Part shown: in pieces, positions 1 through 11,807 of the stretch
Layout of the letters: every line of letters begins with the position of its first letter
Numbering within the stretch: position 1 is the stretch's first letter
Source: Tigriopus japonicus
Lineage: Eukaryota; Arthropoda; Copepoda; Harpacticoida; Harpacticidae
Direction of reading: 5' to 3'
Assembly (NCBI GenBank): GCA_010645155.1
Contig: CM021320.1
Location: 4,615,071-4,679,070 of the forward strand
Length of the DNA stretch: 64,000 bases
Program-made: the position numbers and the translations under genes
Notes under the pieces: model-generated
Told to the model about the DNA's origin: nothing
Databases searched by the model: none
The model's input: the letters and a program-made list of their open reading frames with translations, nothing else

Positions 1-996
1 GAAAAATACTCTAATCAACAATCTTCTGATTTTTTCATTCCTAAGGTGGTCTCGTGGATGTATGTACCTCAAATATTGTCGAAATATATTTGGCAATTGT
101 TTAATATGGCTTTACATCACTCCGTTTTCGTCCTTCAAGTTGTTCAAAAATAGACATTGAAAATTGAACAGAAAAATACCCATGTGTGCCTAACAAATGC
201 ATCAATGAAAATAGTCATAAATGTGTTTTAGGCATGTTTTTAGTGACATAACTTCAATATTTGGCCCATGGCCTAATTACCAGAACTCAATTTCAAATGT
301 GGCATTCATTGTCTCATCACATCAAAATTGTTCTCAATTACTTTTGGAACTTAAAAGTAATATCTCCAAGTCAATTAAACAATGTGTACTGCTACATTGA
401 TGTATCCTTAGCTTGATGATTTTAAGTTTATAACGGCCTTTTTTAGAAATAGCGATCTTTGAAGGCAGCAAACCTAATTCTGCAATCTACATTGTTTGTA
501 GATCCTTCTATTACCATAACATGAGTTTCTTTAGGTTTGCTATTTGTTGGTTGCATGCAATGAGATTCTTTTGTCTAGTCTTTAGTTTAGTAAACAGGAT
601 GTTATAATTAAAGCCAAGATGGTGAATAAAGTGTGAGGTTTGCATCTGAAATGCACATATTTCTTCAAGGTGCTAAGAATGGTTGATTGCAAATGCAAGC
701 TTTTTCGACTAGTTCAAAATTTGATCTTGAAACTAAAAATTCTTTCAAAAGCCACAACATTTTTTAAAGAAATTGTCAATTTTGGCCAAAAACGTAAATA
801 AAAAGTGCAAATAAAGGTGAAAAGTGCAAAAGTGCAAAAGTGCAGAAAAATGGGTTTATGTTACCAAAAATCTTTTTACACTATTTGCCTGTCCCTACTG
901 ATCACAACCAAACATTCCACCTTATGGCCTAAAGTTCCTAGCTCTCGAAGCCATAGTTTGATCAGGAAGTTGTACAACAGATGCTAGGGTTCATAT
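1..996. other. Intergenic, no gene recognised
   Basis: No reading frame here has a convincing start, domain or splice context. Around 797-843 there is a short run of imperfect GTGCAAAA-type repeats. Otherwise it is AT-rich non-coding sequence. Confidence 0.5.
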
Positions 997-1222
997 TCAA
1001 AGACTGGCAAGTTTATTCCATCTGTAAGCGCCATGGAAGGAAATTGTTTCTAAAGTAACAATAAAGAAAACAGTCCCCAATGTACATCCAATTCGGCGAA
1101 AAATTCCTATCCAAGTGAGAATGTTATTCAACAGTATCAATATTATGTGATTTATATGCAGCTCTTTCGATTTGCCGTAAGGAAGCAAAAAAACGAGATT
1201 TTGCAGTATTTCCTTTACTTAC

Positions 1223-1551
1223 TTGTACGCATAAAAGTTTTCTTGAGTTCCAAATCCCATCATAGCTGGAACAGGCCATCGTCCTTCCAAGAACAGAAGT
1301 TCGGCTTGAGCTTTCTTGTCATCAATATTTCTAATCCACGATGAGATCGAGATCAGCCGACTCGCCAATGAATTGGTATTAAATCGGAGACAAAAGGACA
1401 GGCTCTGAAAGTCCTGAGAATCTTGAGTCTCCAAACAAGCCCCTTTAATCGGCTCTTCGGACTTGAACACTTGAATTCCAGCAATCACGGAGCGAGATCC
1501 AAGTACAAGTATGATAGTAAGGCGAGTCGCTACAAGAGTTCTTAAGCCCAT
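1223..1551 (-). CDS. Secreted LamG/concanavalin-A-like lectin protein, first exon only
   Basis: I choose the ATG at 1551 (A at -3, G at +4), although the frame stays open to 1758, because it begins a signal-peptide-like stretch: basic start, hydrophobic core (VATRLTIILVLGS), then a likely cleavage near residue 25. The next ~85 residues include a SLSFCLRFNT motif and a hydrophobic RLISISSW strand, resembling the first strands of laminin-G/pentraxin-type folds seen in secreted arthropod proteins. The exon ends at 1223 with a consensus donor (GTAAGTAAAG) in phase 2. A possible acceptor, TTACTTTAG, lies near 1046-1038, but the exon it opens stops after about a dozen codons. The gene is therefore partial, ends very soon, or is decayed. 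The lectin assignment is by motif style only. No neighbouring gene informs its role. Confidence 0.42.
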
Positions 1552-1758
1552 TATCGTTCCAAGTGAACACCTAATAGGATTTGAGCCGGAGCTTGCGAAT
1601 CCATTCCAAGAGGTCTTTAGTGCAAGTGACGGAAGGAACAACGAGGTCCCATTAATATCCGACATAAAAGTTGCAAAATATATCCGACACTCATGTATTG
1701 GAATATTGAAGACCTTCTGAGTGGAATCAATAACCGAGGTCTCCAAATTGTCCATCAT

Positions 1759-3904
1759 GTTGTCTTAAGGACTGAAGTTAGGGTGTTTCTGCTTCCACTA
1801 ATGAGATTTCGACGAGGACAAGTCGCCTCGAGGATATAATAATAGTATCTTCGACTTTTTTCTTTTCTCAACACCTTGAAATCATTTCCTTCACAACATA
1901 CTTCTTGTTATCAGGAACCCTACAAGGTTTCCATTTTTATCTTTTATTTCCAAGTAACAATCTCCATTCCTCTGCATGTTCATTTGGGCTACCCATTCGT
2001 TCAAGAGCAAAAACATGTAATAAACGTGATCCTATCTTTTCTGTACATATGACAGGTATCAGATTATTCTAGGATAAATATTTAAAAGTGTTCTTAAGTA
2101 AAAATAGATAGTGGGTTAAACACAACATATTAGCCCTTTGACATGCCATATAACCTTATAATTTTTAATATAATATTTATATGTATATATTATAATATTT
2201 AATTTTTCCATATAAAAAAGTATAATAATAATATGGAAGGGCTTGACTTAGTTTTCTAGTTTGAGGGGCAAGTATTCGCTATTAAGATCTTATTAATCCA
2301 TTTCGCAGTACAGTATCTCATTGTCTCAACTTATAATGAATCACGTTGGAAGTTTCTTAAACTAAATAAAAAACGTGAGAGGATTCAAAATAAAAACCGA
2401 TAGAGGACGCCTTCATCGAGCCGCCCTTTTGCGTAACAGAAACCAAAACAAACACATGACTCGGGTACTACAAAAGACCATCATTCTTGGTTTTCCAGTC
2501 CCCTGTAAAAACGCGCTATTAGGGTGATAAAGTTCCAGGTAAACAAAATTAGGTGCAATGCATAACATCCCGTATGGTTTGCAATTTAATTTGTTCCTAT
2601 CATAGTGAGTGTATTTAACAAAGGATAATTAATAGCGCAACCTAACACATCTTCACTGTTGCTTTACTCCTTGGCATGCACATTTATAAGAATCCCTCTA
2701 AATAAAATAACCAATTATATCCTAAGGTAATTTATCGTATTTGGTCAGGAGAAAGTGACAAAGAAGGCTTTTCTAAAACACTCAATCAAGCAACAACCAC
2801 TTTTTTCATACACACTCAGCTGATCCCATAACTAGATAAAGTTTTGACAATAACCGAATTAGATTTTTCGAAGAAACTGTTTTTTGTTCATAACAGCCGC
2901 ACATCTTGTTTTTAGTATGCTGAAATGTATCTTCGTCTAATGGTTAAAAGTTTAAAATTCAAGATGTGAAAGACCCAGCCTTTAGTATAGCAAAAAGTTG
3001 TTTGTTCCAAGAACATTGTTTCCTTCAACACTTGGCAATGTTGCTCGGGCTTCGTTGGCACACCCCTTTCTGTTCTGAGGGCCAAAAACAAACGGCCCAT
3101 TACATAGCACTCAAACGTCGATTTCCTGTTTGGGGAGGTGCTTTCCTTTATAGTTCCTCATTTCTTCTGATTTTCCTTGCTTCCATAGAGTTCCAGTTCC
3201 TCCCAAGGATATTTCCCACTGGCTGAACCTAGTGGTACATTTCTTTGCGACGCGAGCAAGGCCGACAACAACCTTCGTCCTTCTTGAAGCAAGCCCACGA
3301 GGAGAAAAGAAAGAATGTAAGCGTCTTCCCCGCAGGATAAGGCCGGACTTCCAACCATTATCCGGATGATCCCTCACCGTGCGATTACGTGGACAATGTA
3401 CTCCTCGACTACTTAACAGTAATGAGGTGTGCAAGAACTTTGCAGATTAACCTTTTCTCAGGGCCAAGACTGTTGATTTAAACCGCAATCGACTTGACAG
3501 ACCTGAACATCTAAGACATTTCTTGGAATCAAGAATTCCAAGCACTTTCTTCCTCCCGATTTCCAGCTTGAGAATTCAATGAATCTTCTTCCCAAACCCA
3601 GAAGCGAGACTATCAATGGGGGTCGGGTGAGGGCTTGGAACTCCATAGGAGAAGAACTGAGTAAAGGAGGATAGAGGCCAATTTTCCTCCGTTCACGTCA
3701 AGCCGACCTCGTTGGATGGCAACAGCAGACTCTACCACTCTCTATACATCCACAAGCTCGCACGGACTGCAAACCGAGGCCAAGGAAGAAAGAGAGGGAG
3801 AGAGAACGAGGAATGGGAACTGGAACCAGAGTTTGGGACACGCACACTCCCTCTTTCTTTCCTTTTCACTCTCTCCTCTTGTACTGTCTGTGACTTATTC
3901 CACA
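1759..3904. other. Intergenic, no gene recognised
   Basis: AT-rich sequence, notably 2150-2235 (runs of TATA/AATAT). The short frames between 2900 and 3650 on both strands lack domains, splice sites or initiation context and look like chance. From about 3780 the sequence becomes purine-rich (GAGAGGGAGAGAGAACGAGG) on the approach to the next gene. Confidence 0.5.
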
Positions 3905-3938
3905 CATATACGTACACCCTTGTTGTGTCTGATCAGTT
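3905..3938 (+). promoter_or_regulatory. Candidate core promoter (TATA-like + arthropod Inr)
   Basis: An arthropod-type initiator TCAGTT (A at 3935) sits about 30 bp downstream of CATATA (3905-3910). This is the canonical TATA/Inr spacing and lies ~160 bp upstream of the DUF1399 gene's ATG. A GAGA-rich stretch at 3780-3815 precedes it. It is a pattern match only, with no transcript evidence. Confidence 0.35.
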
Positions 3939-4095
3939 GTAGAGATCATCTAATATTTTCTTGGTGCTAGTTCCTTGGAATTGCGAAGGTCATCTTTGGT
4001 GGGCGAGAAGAAACCCTTCCGCAATAAGATTCATGCACCCATACTAACAACGGGTCTCTCGGGTGTGAGTATCGACCACTGTGATAGAGGTAAAC

Positions 4096-7000
4096 ATGAA
4101 ACGCAATCGGATGGAGGTGACCCGTGTGAATGTGGCCGAGGCTCATCATCCTACGGATGAGGCCGGATCCCCGGCCTCTTTAGGCAATGCCATCACGCCA
4201 AAATTGAATTTGAGTGCGGTTCGAAATGAGTTGGAGTTTTTGGAAGTGATTGATAACTCGGGAGACATCTATTATGATCCTGGGTACATTCAAAACGCTA
4301 TCAGGCGCTATGAAACCTTCTGGATCCCGTTCATTAAAGAGCATTCTGGAGAAACCGTGGCCAAAGATTTAAATGTGGCTCCACCTTTGGGTAAGTTATT
4401 AAAGGACCTCTGACGAAGATGTTAATGTTTAAAACACTTTCATTTCTTATCCAGATGTCCATTGGGTTTGGCATTGCCACATGCTCTGTCCCACTAAGTA
4501 CAAAATTGACCTCGAGAAAAGCCAATTAGGGCGGTTCATTCATCATCAACCTTTGGATTCGGCCACCTTGCAGACCCTAAGGAACCATACCCAAAAGCTG
4601 TGGGAGCGGCAGTTTCCAAAAGAGCCGTTCGATTTCTTGTCGGTCGATCCTATGAAGGTGCCCGATGGGGTTCCTTTCCAATCCAAATTCAGTTATGACA
4701 TCCTGGCCGCTGCCTTGAGACAAAGGTCTTTCTACTATCAAGTATCCTTGCCTCATTACCGCCTCAAAAGCTTCATCGGCAAGAACTTTATGCGTTATCA
4801 AATGTACCTCAAACTTAAACAAAGAAACCCAAACACGTTTCTCGTCCCTTGTTATGATATCGATATCATTTGGCACACCCACCAAGTGATCCCGGCCGAT
4901 TATCAAAACGACACTATTACAATTCTCGGCTCGATTCTTCCCCACGATGATTCAGTCAATGATCGAAGTCCTGGATCCAAACTGAACAATGCAGATGCCG
5001 AAACCAGAACCCTCTGGAGAGGTAAGTTCTCAAACTGCTGAGCTTGGCAAAGGAGGAGAGGTGCTCAATTATTCATCGACCCCAGAGAAGGTCATTAATG
5101 ATGTGGTCACCTGAGATTCCTGAAGAGCTTTTCGCTCAAATTGTTCCCTGTTGGAACAAAAGCAAAGAAAAAATCGTATCTGAGAGTCCACGCAATTTCT
5201 ATCTTTCAGAAAACTTTGGGATGGATTTTGCCCAACCAGGAGCTATGTATCGAGGTCCTACAGCCAAAGGGCGATTACTGCCTTTGACACAAGAGTTCCA
5301 AAAGTCTCTTCATACGGGAACAATGGACGTCATAATTTTCCATTCTTTCGAATTTGAGGCCGAGAAGGATCTAAAAGCCTCGGAAAAGTACGAGTACATT
5401 CTCAGAGTGTTCACGCTGAAAAGTGATTTGGGAGGAAAGTGCGAACGTCGGAGGAAATATGCCATGAAATTGAAAGGAGAGCGGACAGAGTCGAATGTGA
5501 TCAAATTTGTTAATCCGGCTGAGTGTCTTACCATCCCCGAAGGCTGTGACGGCGAAATAGAGTTTGAGGTCGAGCGTCGCTCCAAGACTCAGAAGCCTTC
5601 CATATTCTCATGCTTGGGATTCTCCACCCAAGACAAGTCGATCGGAGAATCCAGAAAGACACTGATATGCAAGGACTTGAAAGTAGGAGACAATTCTGTG
5701 AAGAAATCCCTTTACCCTGGTGGGATCCTTACGGGATGTGTGGTCCGAAAAAGCGACACCAATCAAGACATGATGAAAAAGCTCTACATTGCCGAGGGCA
5801 GCTACTACGATTGTGTGATCCCCGAAAATATCGAGAGTATGTGGGGTCCAATTCCATTGGAAAGATTGCCAGAGGGGGTAGACAATCACTGTAAAGCTGT
5901 TACGCATGGGTAAGAGCACTCAAACCATTCGTAGCCAATGAAAGAGCACCTCTAATGTATAATTTTCCGCAGGATTTACGATCCAAATGGCGTAAAAATG
6001 TTTTCAGTATATTTGATTCATTCTTTGCCTTTGGAGATGTCCGCCATTCAAGTGTTCGTCGGCGATAAAATGGCCACTGTGGCGCATCTGGTTGGTCCGG
6101 ACACCCTCGGGACTGACGAAACCAGATTAGGACTGGCTGAGGACGTAAGTATAATAAAAAATGTATGTATCCACATCTACATTGAAGCTTGAAGCTCCTT
6201 TGAGCCTGTTGTGCCTTTTGTGATCAAGAATTAATCCTCTTGAGATGAAAATATGTCGCTCGGACGGAAACGGCTCTTTTTCGGCATATTCCGCTCAAAA
6301 TTCGAACTCATTCGGCTTTGTGACCACTTTTCAGCTAAGAAATAAGCCCTACAGAGCAATGCTGATCAAAGACAATGATGGAGATTGGGGTATTTGTACT
6401 GCTGCTTGGCTTGGAATGAAGGCTGGAACTCCAGGAATTCCAGCCTCCAGAGGACGGAGAGGCATACCAGGGGTTCCTGGAAAGCCTGGATACTTTAAGA
6501 TGTATTTCTTTAATCTGAGGTTGGTCAACCATCACATTTCCGTTTTCAAAGATCCTCTTTTGATAATAGAGTTCCATGTCTTCTCCTTTCAGGACTAAGG
6601 AGCACAAAAGCATTGTGTTTCCGGAGAATTTTACGGCTGTTTCAGGACACAAGTATCGATTCACTCTTCCTAACCTCTTCGTAGACCTGGAGAAAGGTTC
6701 CATGGTCATCACCCCACCAAATCACAACACAGGGGCCATCCCTAATGGGCATCACGGAAAGTCAGCTCCCAAAAAGGAGCCCGCCCCTCCTAAGCCCTAT
6801 GAAATGGCTCAACAAGTCACTTTGGCGTTTGCCACCTCACTTCTTTATCTCATGGTCCAACCACACCCTGCCAATTTCGAGGACGAAGATTCCAAAAAGA
6901 TCATTATGACTGCCAACGACGGAGTTAGAATCCGCCCAATGTTCCTTGAGTGCGCTCAACTAGCATTTCTTACCTATTGCGGCTGGAAATTCCGCAATGA

Positions 7001-7352
7001 AATCCCCACCAATAGCACTTTGAAGAATGTCTGCGGCCAAGGAGCCGCTGCAGGATGCATGGCCGATATTAGCATTGTGGGCGGGGCTTTGATTATGGCG
7101 GATGCCGCCAACGGAGGCCTTGGTTGCGATGTGGGCGGTTGTGGAGGTTGTGGCGGTTGTGGGAGTGGGGGCTTAGGCGCTGCAGGGGGAAATGGGTTCT
7201 TTGATGGCGGTGGATATGCCGGAATGGAAGGAGGAGGTTGGAGTGAATGGGCTGGAGGGGGCGGAGGTTCATTTGGAGATGGCGATGGGGGTGATGGGGG
7301 AGGTGATGGGGGTGGAGGTGGATGTGGGGGTTGTGGAGGTTGTGGTGGCTGA
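4096..7352 (+). CDS. Glycine-rich domain-containing protein (GRDP, DUF1399 family)
   Basis: Six exons: 4096-4390, 4455-5021, 5210-5909, 5973-6144, 6245-6519, 6593-7352 (922 aa). All junctions are GT-AG and in phase. Exon 1-2 joining creates DVHWVWHCH (residues 99-107), the hallmark first motif of the family. A second motif, DIIWHTHQ, lies at about 235-242. The exon 2-3 join makes LWRENFG...GAMYRG (285-303), another conserved block. Here the frame is open upstream of exon 3 (5044-5209), so an ORF caller would wrongly start at 5044; the CTTTCAG acceptor at 5209 restores the family motif. A central region has a short collagen-like GTPGIP...GVPGKPG stretch. The last ~80 residues (843-922) are almost only Gly with spaced Cys, hence the name. 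The biochemical role of animal members is unclear; plant members affect growth and stress responses. The start is the first ATG after an upstream stop, with A at -3. No AATAAA is seen close after the stop; the inverted-repeat element begins 76 bp downstream. Confidence 0.9.
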
Positions 7353-7427
7353 TGCGATTCTCAGATGATTCTGATCTTCTAGTTTTTTGTTGACCGCCAA
7401 ACGAGAAGGAAATGCCGCCATAAAGGG

Positions 7428-8218
7428 CACACGGTGTGAATTTGAGCTCAAGAAGTCATTTTTAACTTCCAAAAACCTTTAAGACCACTTTTGAGGTGTT
7501 AATGTAATACTGGATATGAATTTGAATTCTGTTACATGGGGTTCGCGTAATTAGGTCACGGGAAAAAATACGTTATGAGGTTGCTTAAAACATGCTTAAA
7601 GCAAATTGTTTAGACATTTTCTTCAGCCTAACTCTCAATTAATCTGATTTGTGGGTCTACCTAAAATATTGTCGAACTTTATACCTAAAATATTGTCGAA
7701 CTTTACTTAGCCGTTTATCTAAATTGTTGTAATGACCCTCTTGTTTGGTCCTTCGAGAATGCCGCTGGAAAAGGTCATTGAAAATAGATCCGCGACATAG
7801 ATTTCCAAAATATTTAAAAACAGATCCGCGACATAGATTTCCACAATATTTAAAAACAGATCCGCGACATAGATTTCCAAAATATTTGAAAACAGATCCG
7901 CGACATAGATTTCCAAAATATTTGAAAACAGATCCGCGACATAGATTTCCAAAATATTTGAAAACAGATCCGCGACATAGATTTCCAAAATATTTGAAAA
8001 CAATACTGCTCTAAGTACATCCATGACTTTAGTCAAAATTTTTTTTTTTTCAAATATTTCTTTTTAAGTGTGTTTTAAGTAATATACTAGTGTTTTTGTA
8101 CGTGACTTATTTAACTGAATTCAAATAATTGTTCAGCATTGCATTCACATCTAAAAAGTGGTTTCAAATGTTTTTGGAAGTTAAAAATGACTTCTTGAGC
8201 CCAAATACACACCGTGTG
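7428..8218. mobile_element. Non-autonomous TIR element with internal minisatellite
   Basis: The two ends are inverted copies. 7428-7534 matches the reverse complement of 8112-8218 over ~107 bp at roughly 80% identity by eye, with the outermost 11 bases (CACACGGTGTG) identical and themselves near-palindromic. Similarity continues weakly inward (TAGGTCACG versus TAAGTCACG). The interior holds a 22-bp sequence repeated twice (7661-7706, ending ATTGTCGAACTTT) and the 36-bp tandem array listed next. No transposase frame is present. I could not define a convincing target duplication. The position just past the DUF1399 stop means the element probably lies in that gene's 3' region. Confidence 0.75.
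7786..8002. repeat. 36-bp minisatellite, six copies
   Basis: The unit begins AGATCCGCGACATAGATTTC and recurs at 7786, 7822, 7858, 7894, 7930 and 7966, exactly 36 bp apart. It differs only at a couple of sites (CAAAATATTTA/G, one CCACAATA). As 36 is a multiple of three, both strands stay open and give repeated 12-residue peptides; these are by-products of the period, not evidence of a protein. Confidence 0.95.
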
Positions 8219-9986
8219 GGATTACAATATGGTGTAAGATTACTTGTTTTAAAGGCAGTTATTGGTTTCTCCCAGACGTTTATTTTTGAGCAACGGTTGG
8301 CTTAGAAACGCTTGAATTCGAATAATGAGAGACCTGAATGCCCAAAAGAGTCTAAAATCCGGTTAATATGCCAAGCCACTGTTTTGTTTAGGAGGTCAGT
8401 AAGGACAAGGTATCAGAGTTTTCTTTTGGATCTTTACACCTCGTTGAAAATCTAAATAAGGTATAATTTCCTGTGATTTAGTTTGGTGTAACTACCATGC
8501 GGTGCTACATAATGCAATTACATAGAAACAGTATATACCAAATAGAAACAATAATACATTTGCATATTATGATGATAAATATTGGGTATGTACAAATGTA
8601 TTAATCCACACTATCCAAGTATCCAGGTACACAAAATTCCTGTTCATTTATGACTTACTATGTGAGATTTCCAATTTTATAACCCGTTTAGATTGAAAAA
8701 AATGTGGCTCGAAGCCTCACTTCGAAAAGAGGTAAAATAGGATTGTAACAAACATGTGCCCAGTTACGACTATAAGTGTAGATTTTCGTCCCTCTCATGT
8801 CCCTGCAAAGGTCATTGGGTACTGGAATTAATATCGTAAAATTAGCAATACCTACATTATACAGTGGATGTAACATTGGAGAGACTTGTACGAAATATAG
8901 ACAATATAAGCTTGGTGTACTTTATCTTCAAACTACTGATGTCCAAATTGTCTTACATAAATGCCAAGAACAATGAAATTTGGCCTCACTTTAGCCATGT
9001 CTTGGCTTACCTTCGCATTTTGCTTGAACTTAATTTAGACCATTGTATGTTTGTACCTTTGGTACCTTTGGTACTTTATCCGTCGATCTTTTTTATTTAA
9101 AGTAAAAACAGATAGCGGAGAAGTGTGAAAGGGCTTAACAGAAACTGATACAAAATAATGATAATGAAAATCTCTATTACGAGAATTATCTAATTGAAAA
9201 TCAATTTACAATGTTTTGAAGTGTTTTATGATGAGCATTTTGGATGTTAGGGCCATTCTGGGTTTTCGGTTGATTCTAAATCAAATACTCGCCTAAAGCA
9301 AGCACAGTGAGAAGTGAGGCATAAACTACAATTAAAGAACTGGCAAAATACTATTGTATAGTATGTACTATGAAAAATGCGAAAAATTCAAGAATTGTTT
9401 TTGGATAATATTAAGCATTATTTTTAGCCTCTCAATACGTACGTAATCGTTTGACTATATGCTTTGAAAAAGTGTTTTTTTTTAACCAAAATAAGTTGAT
9501 GAAATGTATGAAAGGAGGGGGGCGAATATTTTGATAATCGACCAAAAGTCTGGAAAACGAAATCGAACAACAATTGTGGGATGCCCCTTTAATACCCTGG
9601 AAACCGAAAGAGGGCTTAACCGAAAGTTTCGGCCGAACGAGGATATAACCGAAACCGAAAGCAGCTGGCTAAAAAATGCAAAAATCATGTTGAAAAATAG
9701 CATGTTGGAACATGTCAGATGATCCCTGTCGGTTAGGCATTCATAAAGCTTGCTAGCCAGTCTCTGTCTGGGGGTCCCTAGTGTGAATTACAACAAACAT
9801 AGCATTCTTTTAAAACATTTCTTATCTTTATTTCTCATTCCTCTCATATATCAATGGAATTCCGTCAATTTTAAGTTCAAAGGTCAAGGCAGGCAGGCAT
9901 ATTTTGAGATTTTGCTCTACGTGGCAAGCTCGTGAGCGATATTTCGCATTAAAAATGTCATTCGTCATCAAGTGTTAAGCACACAT
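8219..9986. other. Intergenic, no gene recognised
   Basis: AT-rich sequence without convincing coding frames. It contains one reversed fragment of the CGGTTTCGG MITE family (about 9598-9668). Confidence 0.5.
9598..9668 (-). repeat. Fragment of CGGTTTCGG MITE, reversed
   Basis: GAAACCGAAAGAGGGCTTAA, a TTTCGGCCGAA block and ATAACCGAAACCGAAAGCAG appear in the order of the reverse complement of the right end of the 9987-10326 element. The TAGTGATGG terminus is missing, so this is a truncated copy. Confidence 0.6.
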
Positions 9987-10326
9987 TAGTGATGGACCGA
10001 AAGCGCTTTCGGCCAAAATTACGGCCGAAATTTCGGTTTCGGTTTCGATTATGCCTGCCGAAACCGAAAGCAGACATGCACTATAAAGGACGGAGTTTGA
10101 CAACAAAATCGAAAAAAAATTCGTCCAAAAACCTCTGAAATTCAAGTTTCTCGATTTTTTTCAAATTTGCGACTACCCAACATCGAACACATGAGCAATC
10201 TAATTTTAAGGTGGATTTTGCATTTATATAATTTCGTTGTCAGCTAGTTTCGGTTTCGGTTTCGGTTAAGCCCTCTTTCGGCCGAAACTTTCGGTTTCGG
10301 TTATAAGCCCTTTCGGTCTATCACTA
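9987..10326 (+). mobile_element. CGGTTTCGG-rich hAT-like MITE, copy 1 (full length)
   Basis: Starts TAGTGATGGACCGAAAG and ends CTTTCGGTCTATCACTA, giving inverted termini of about 17 bp with one mismatch. Subterminal regions are packed with CGGTTTCGG/CCGAAACCG motifs on both strands. The core (about 10070-10240, AGCAGACATGCACT...ATTTTGCATTTATA) is shared with the copy at 23665. There is no coding capacity. Flanking 8-mers (GCACACAT, GGTTAACA) do not match, so the target duplication is lost or the ends are misplaced by a few bases. Confidence 0.8.
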
Positions 10327-11719
10327 GGTTAACATTTTTGCTAAAAATGTTAACGGTTCGTACCCTCTTCATGTGCTTCATAACTATAGTGATGTTCTAG
10401 TTTAGCATTATGGAACAAAATGTCTTGTCGTGTAACTATGGAACAAAAGAAGGGTTGTTTTTTCAAATGTTCTTTTTTCTAGTACTGCGTCATTTTACCT
10501 CGTCGTTCATGGCAAACTAATCGTTTTCCACTTGCCAGGTATGAATAATGAACGAGTGTTTATCCGTCGTCTCAAACCACACTTTTCCAGTGTGCATTTT
10601 ATGGAATTGTCCAGCTTCAATAAAGGCACCCAGGCTCCCTCTCAAGTAGGCCTTCTAGAGTTGTACAATAGTTGGTCGACATTCACTTAGAATATTGCTA
10701 ACCAACACGTGAGGGTCGAGAAAGGCCCCTTAATGGGTGCATAAAGGCCAACAAACACTTTTAACGAGGGTACCCTCGACGTACAGTACATAATACATAA
10801 TACATTCCTTTGACACGTGAAAGATAAATACTCGATAACAGTCCATCGTGGTCTGCGGTAATTTTCGAAGGTGGAAATTTTAGGTATCAAGTATTTGAGT
10901 CAATCAATTAGAAAACAAAGTTTTAAAACGGTTGATCCAGTCTATACAGTATTTCCCAAGCACAAAATGGCATGTTTTATAACTCTCGGAACCGTACGCA
11001 TACCGATCAACGTTTGGCACGATTCACGATTCAACAACAATTTCACTTGAAACCTTTCAAATCTACTCATTTTCAAAAATCAAAAATATTGTCAATCCAC
11101 GTTTACAGGACCCGTTGGATTGAGTGAAAAACATTTTCTGAGTTGGATGGGACAGACGTACTCTTGACCTATTTTTGCCCAAAAAAGTGCACCAGTTTCA
11201 ATCGTTTTTAATTCAACCTAACTTTGTGCAATGACATGAAAGTTTTGTCTCATGATTTGATGGGACAAAAAAAACATGCTAAAATCATTGCAAATTCCAT
11301 GTCACTTAGTCAGGGACTATGTAAAAATGGATGTTCCTAGATTAGAAGAGCTATACGAATTATGTTTCTTACCTTTAAAGCTTTGTTACTATTTTCATGA
11401 TTAGTGAGTACATGAATACATACAGAAATTAATATAATAATAATTATTGCATTATGCTTAAAATACGAGGTCAAAGATTTTTGCTTACGATCAGGATGGT
11501 ATTGTTAACGAAGCTCATGGGAAAGAAGTGTCGTCTGATCACTAGCGACAGTGGCTTTATCATGAAGGCTTTATCATAAGCAAAGGAAAAAAATCAGCAA
11601 ATAGAAGCCTTTCTTGGGGGGGGCGGATTTTTCAATACCGCTACAAGGAATGGGATTCCCTGTAAAGAGAGTTAATCATTATTATAGAAAAAGGATTTCT
11701 CCCGACAACGTCCGTTCTA

Positions 11720-11807
11720 TCCCCAACAGGACTCGAACTCGCGCCGTCTGGGGAAGCACTTACTCTCGGCCCTTAATAACACGTTAGTACGCGCGGCCAT
11801 TCTGGCT
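11720..11807 (-). pseudogene. Degenerate tRNA-Leu-like sequence (SINE head or tRNA pseudogene)
   Basis: Read on the minus strand it starts GCCAGAATGGCCGCGCG, like the 5' end and A box of a class-II tRNA-Leu. It has a B box GAGTTCGAGTCC (11729-11740) and a long variable-arm-like insert between. The acceptor, anticodon and T stems do not pair properly, so it cannot be a functional tRNA as written. Confidence 0.45.

Noticed and set aside
2150..2235. AT-rich block as replication origin or matrix attachment site
   Set aside because: Nothing beyond base composition supports it.
3111..3434. 107-codon minus-strand frame
   Set aside because: Overlapped by another minus-strand frame; no family, weak start, no splice partners.
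5044..5209. Coding start or extension of the DUF1399 gene at 5044
   Set aside because: No ATG at 5044; the residues do not fit the family, while splicing 5021 to 5210 restores its conserved block.
7786..8002. Possible CRISPR array (regular repeats)
   Set aside because: The 36-bp units are directly adjacent with no unique spacers, and the genome is eukaryotic. It is a minisatellite.
7719..8036. Open frames on both strands with 12-residue peptide repeats
   Set aside because: They follow from a 36-bp (3 x 12) tandem DNA repeat with no stop in those frames; no initiation context, splice site or known repeat protein supports translation.
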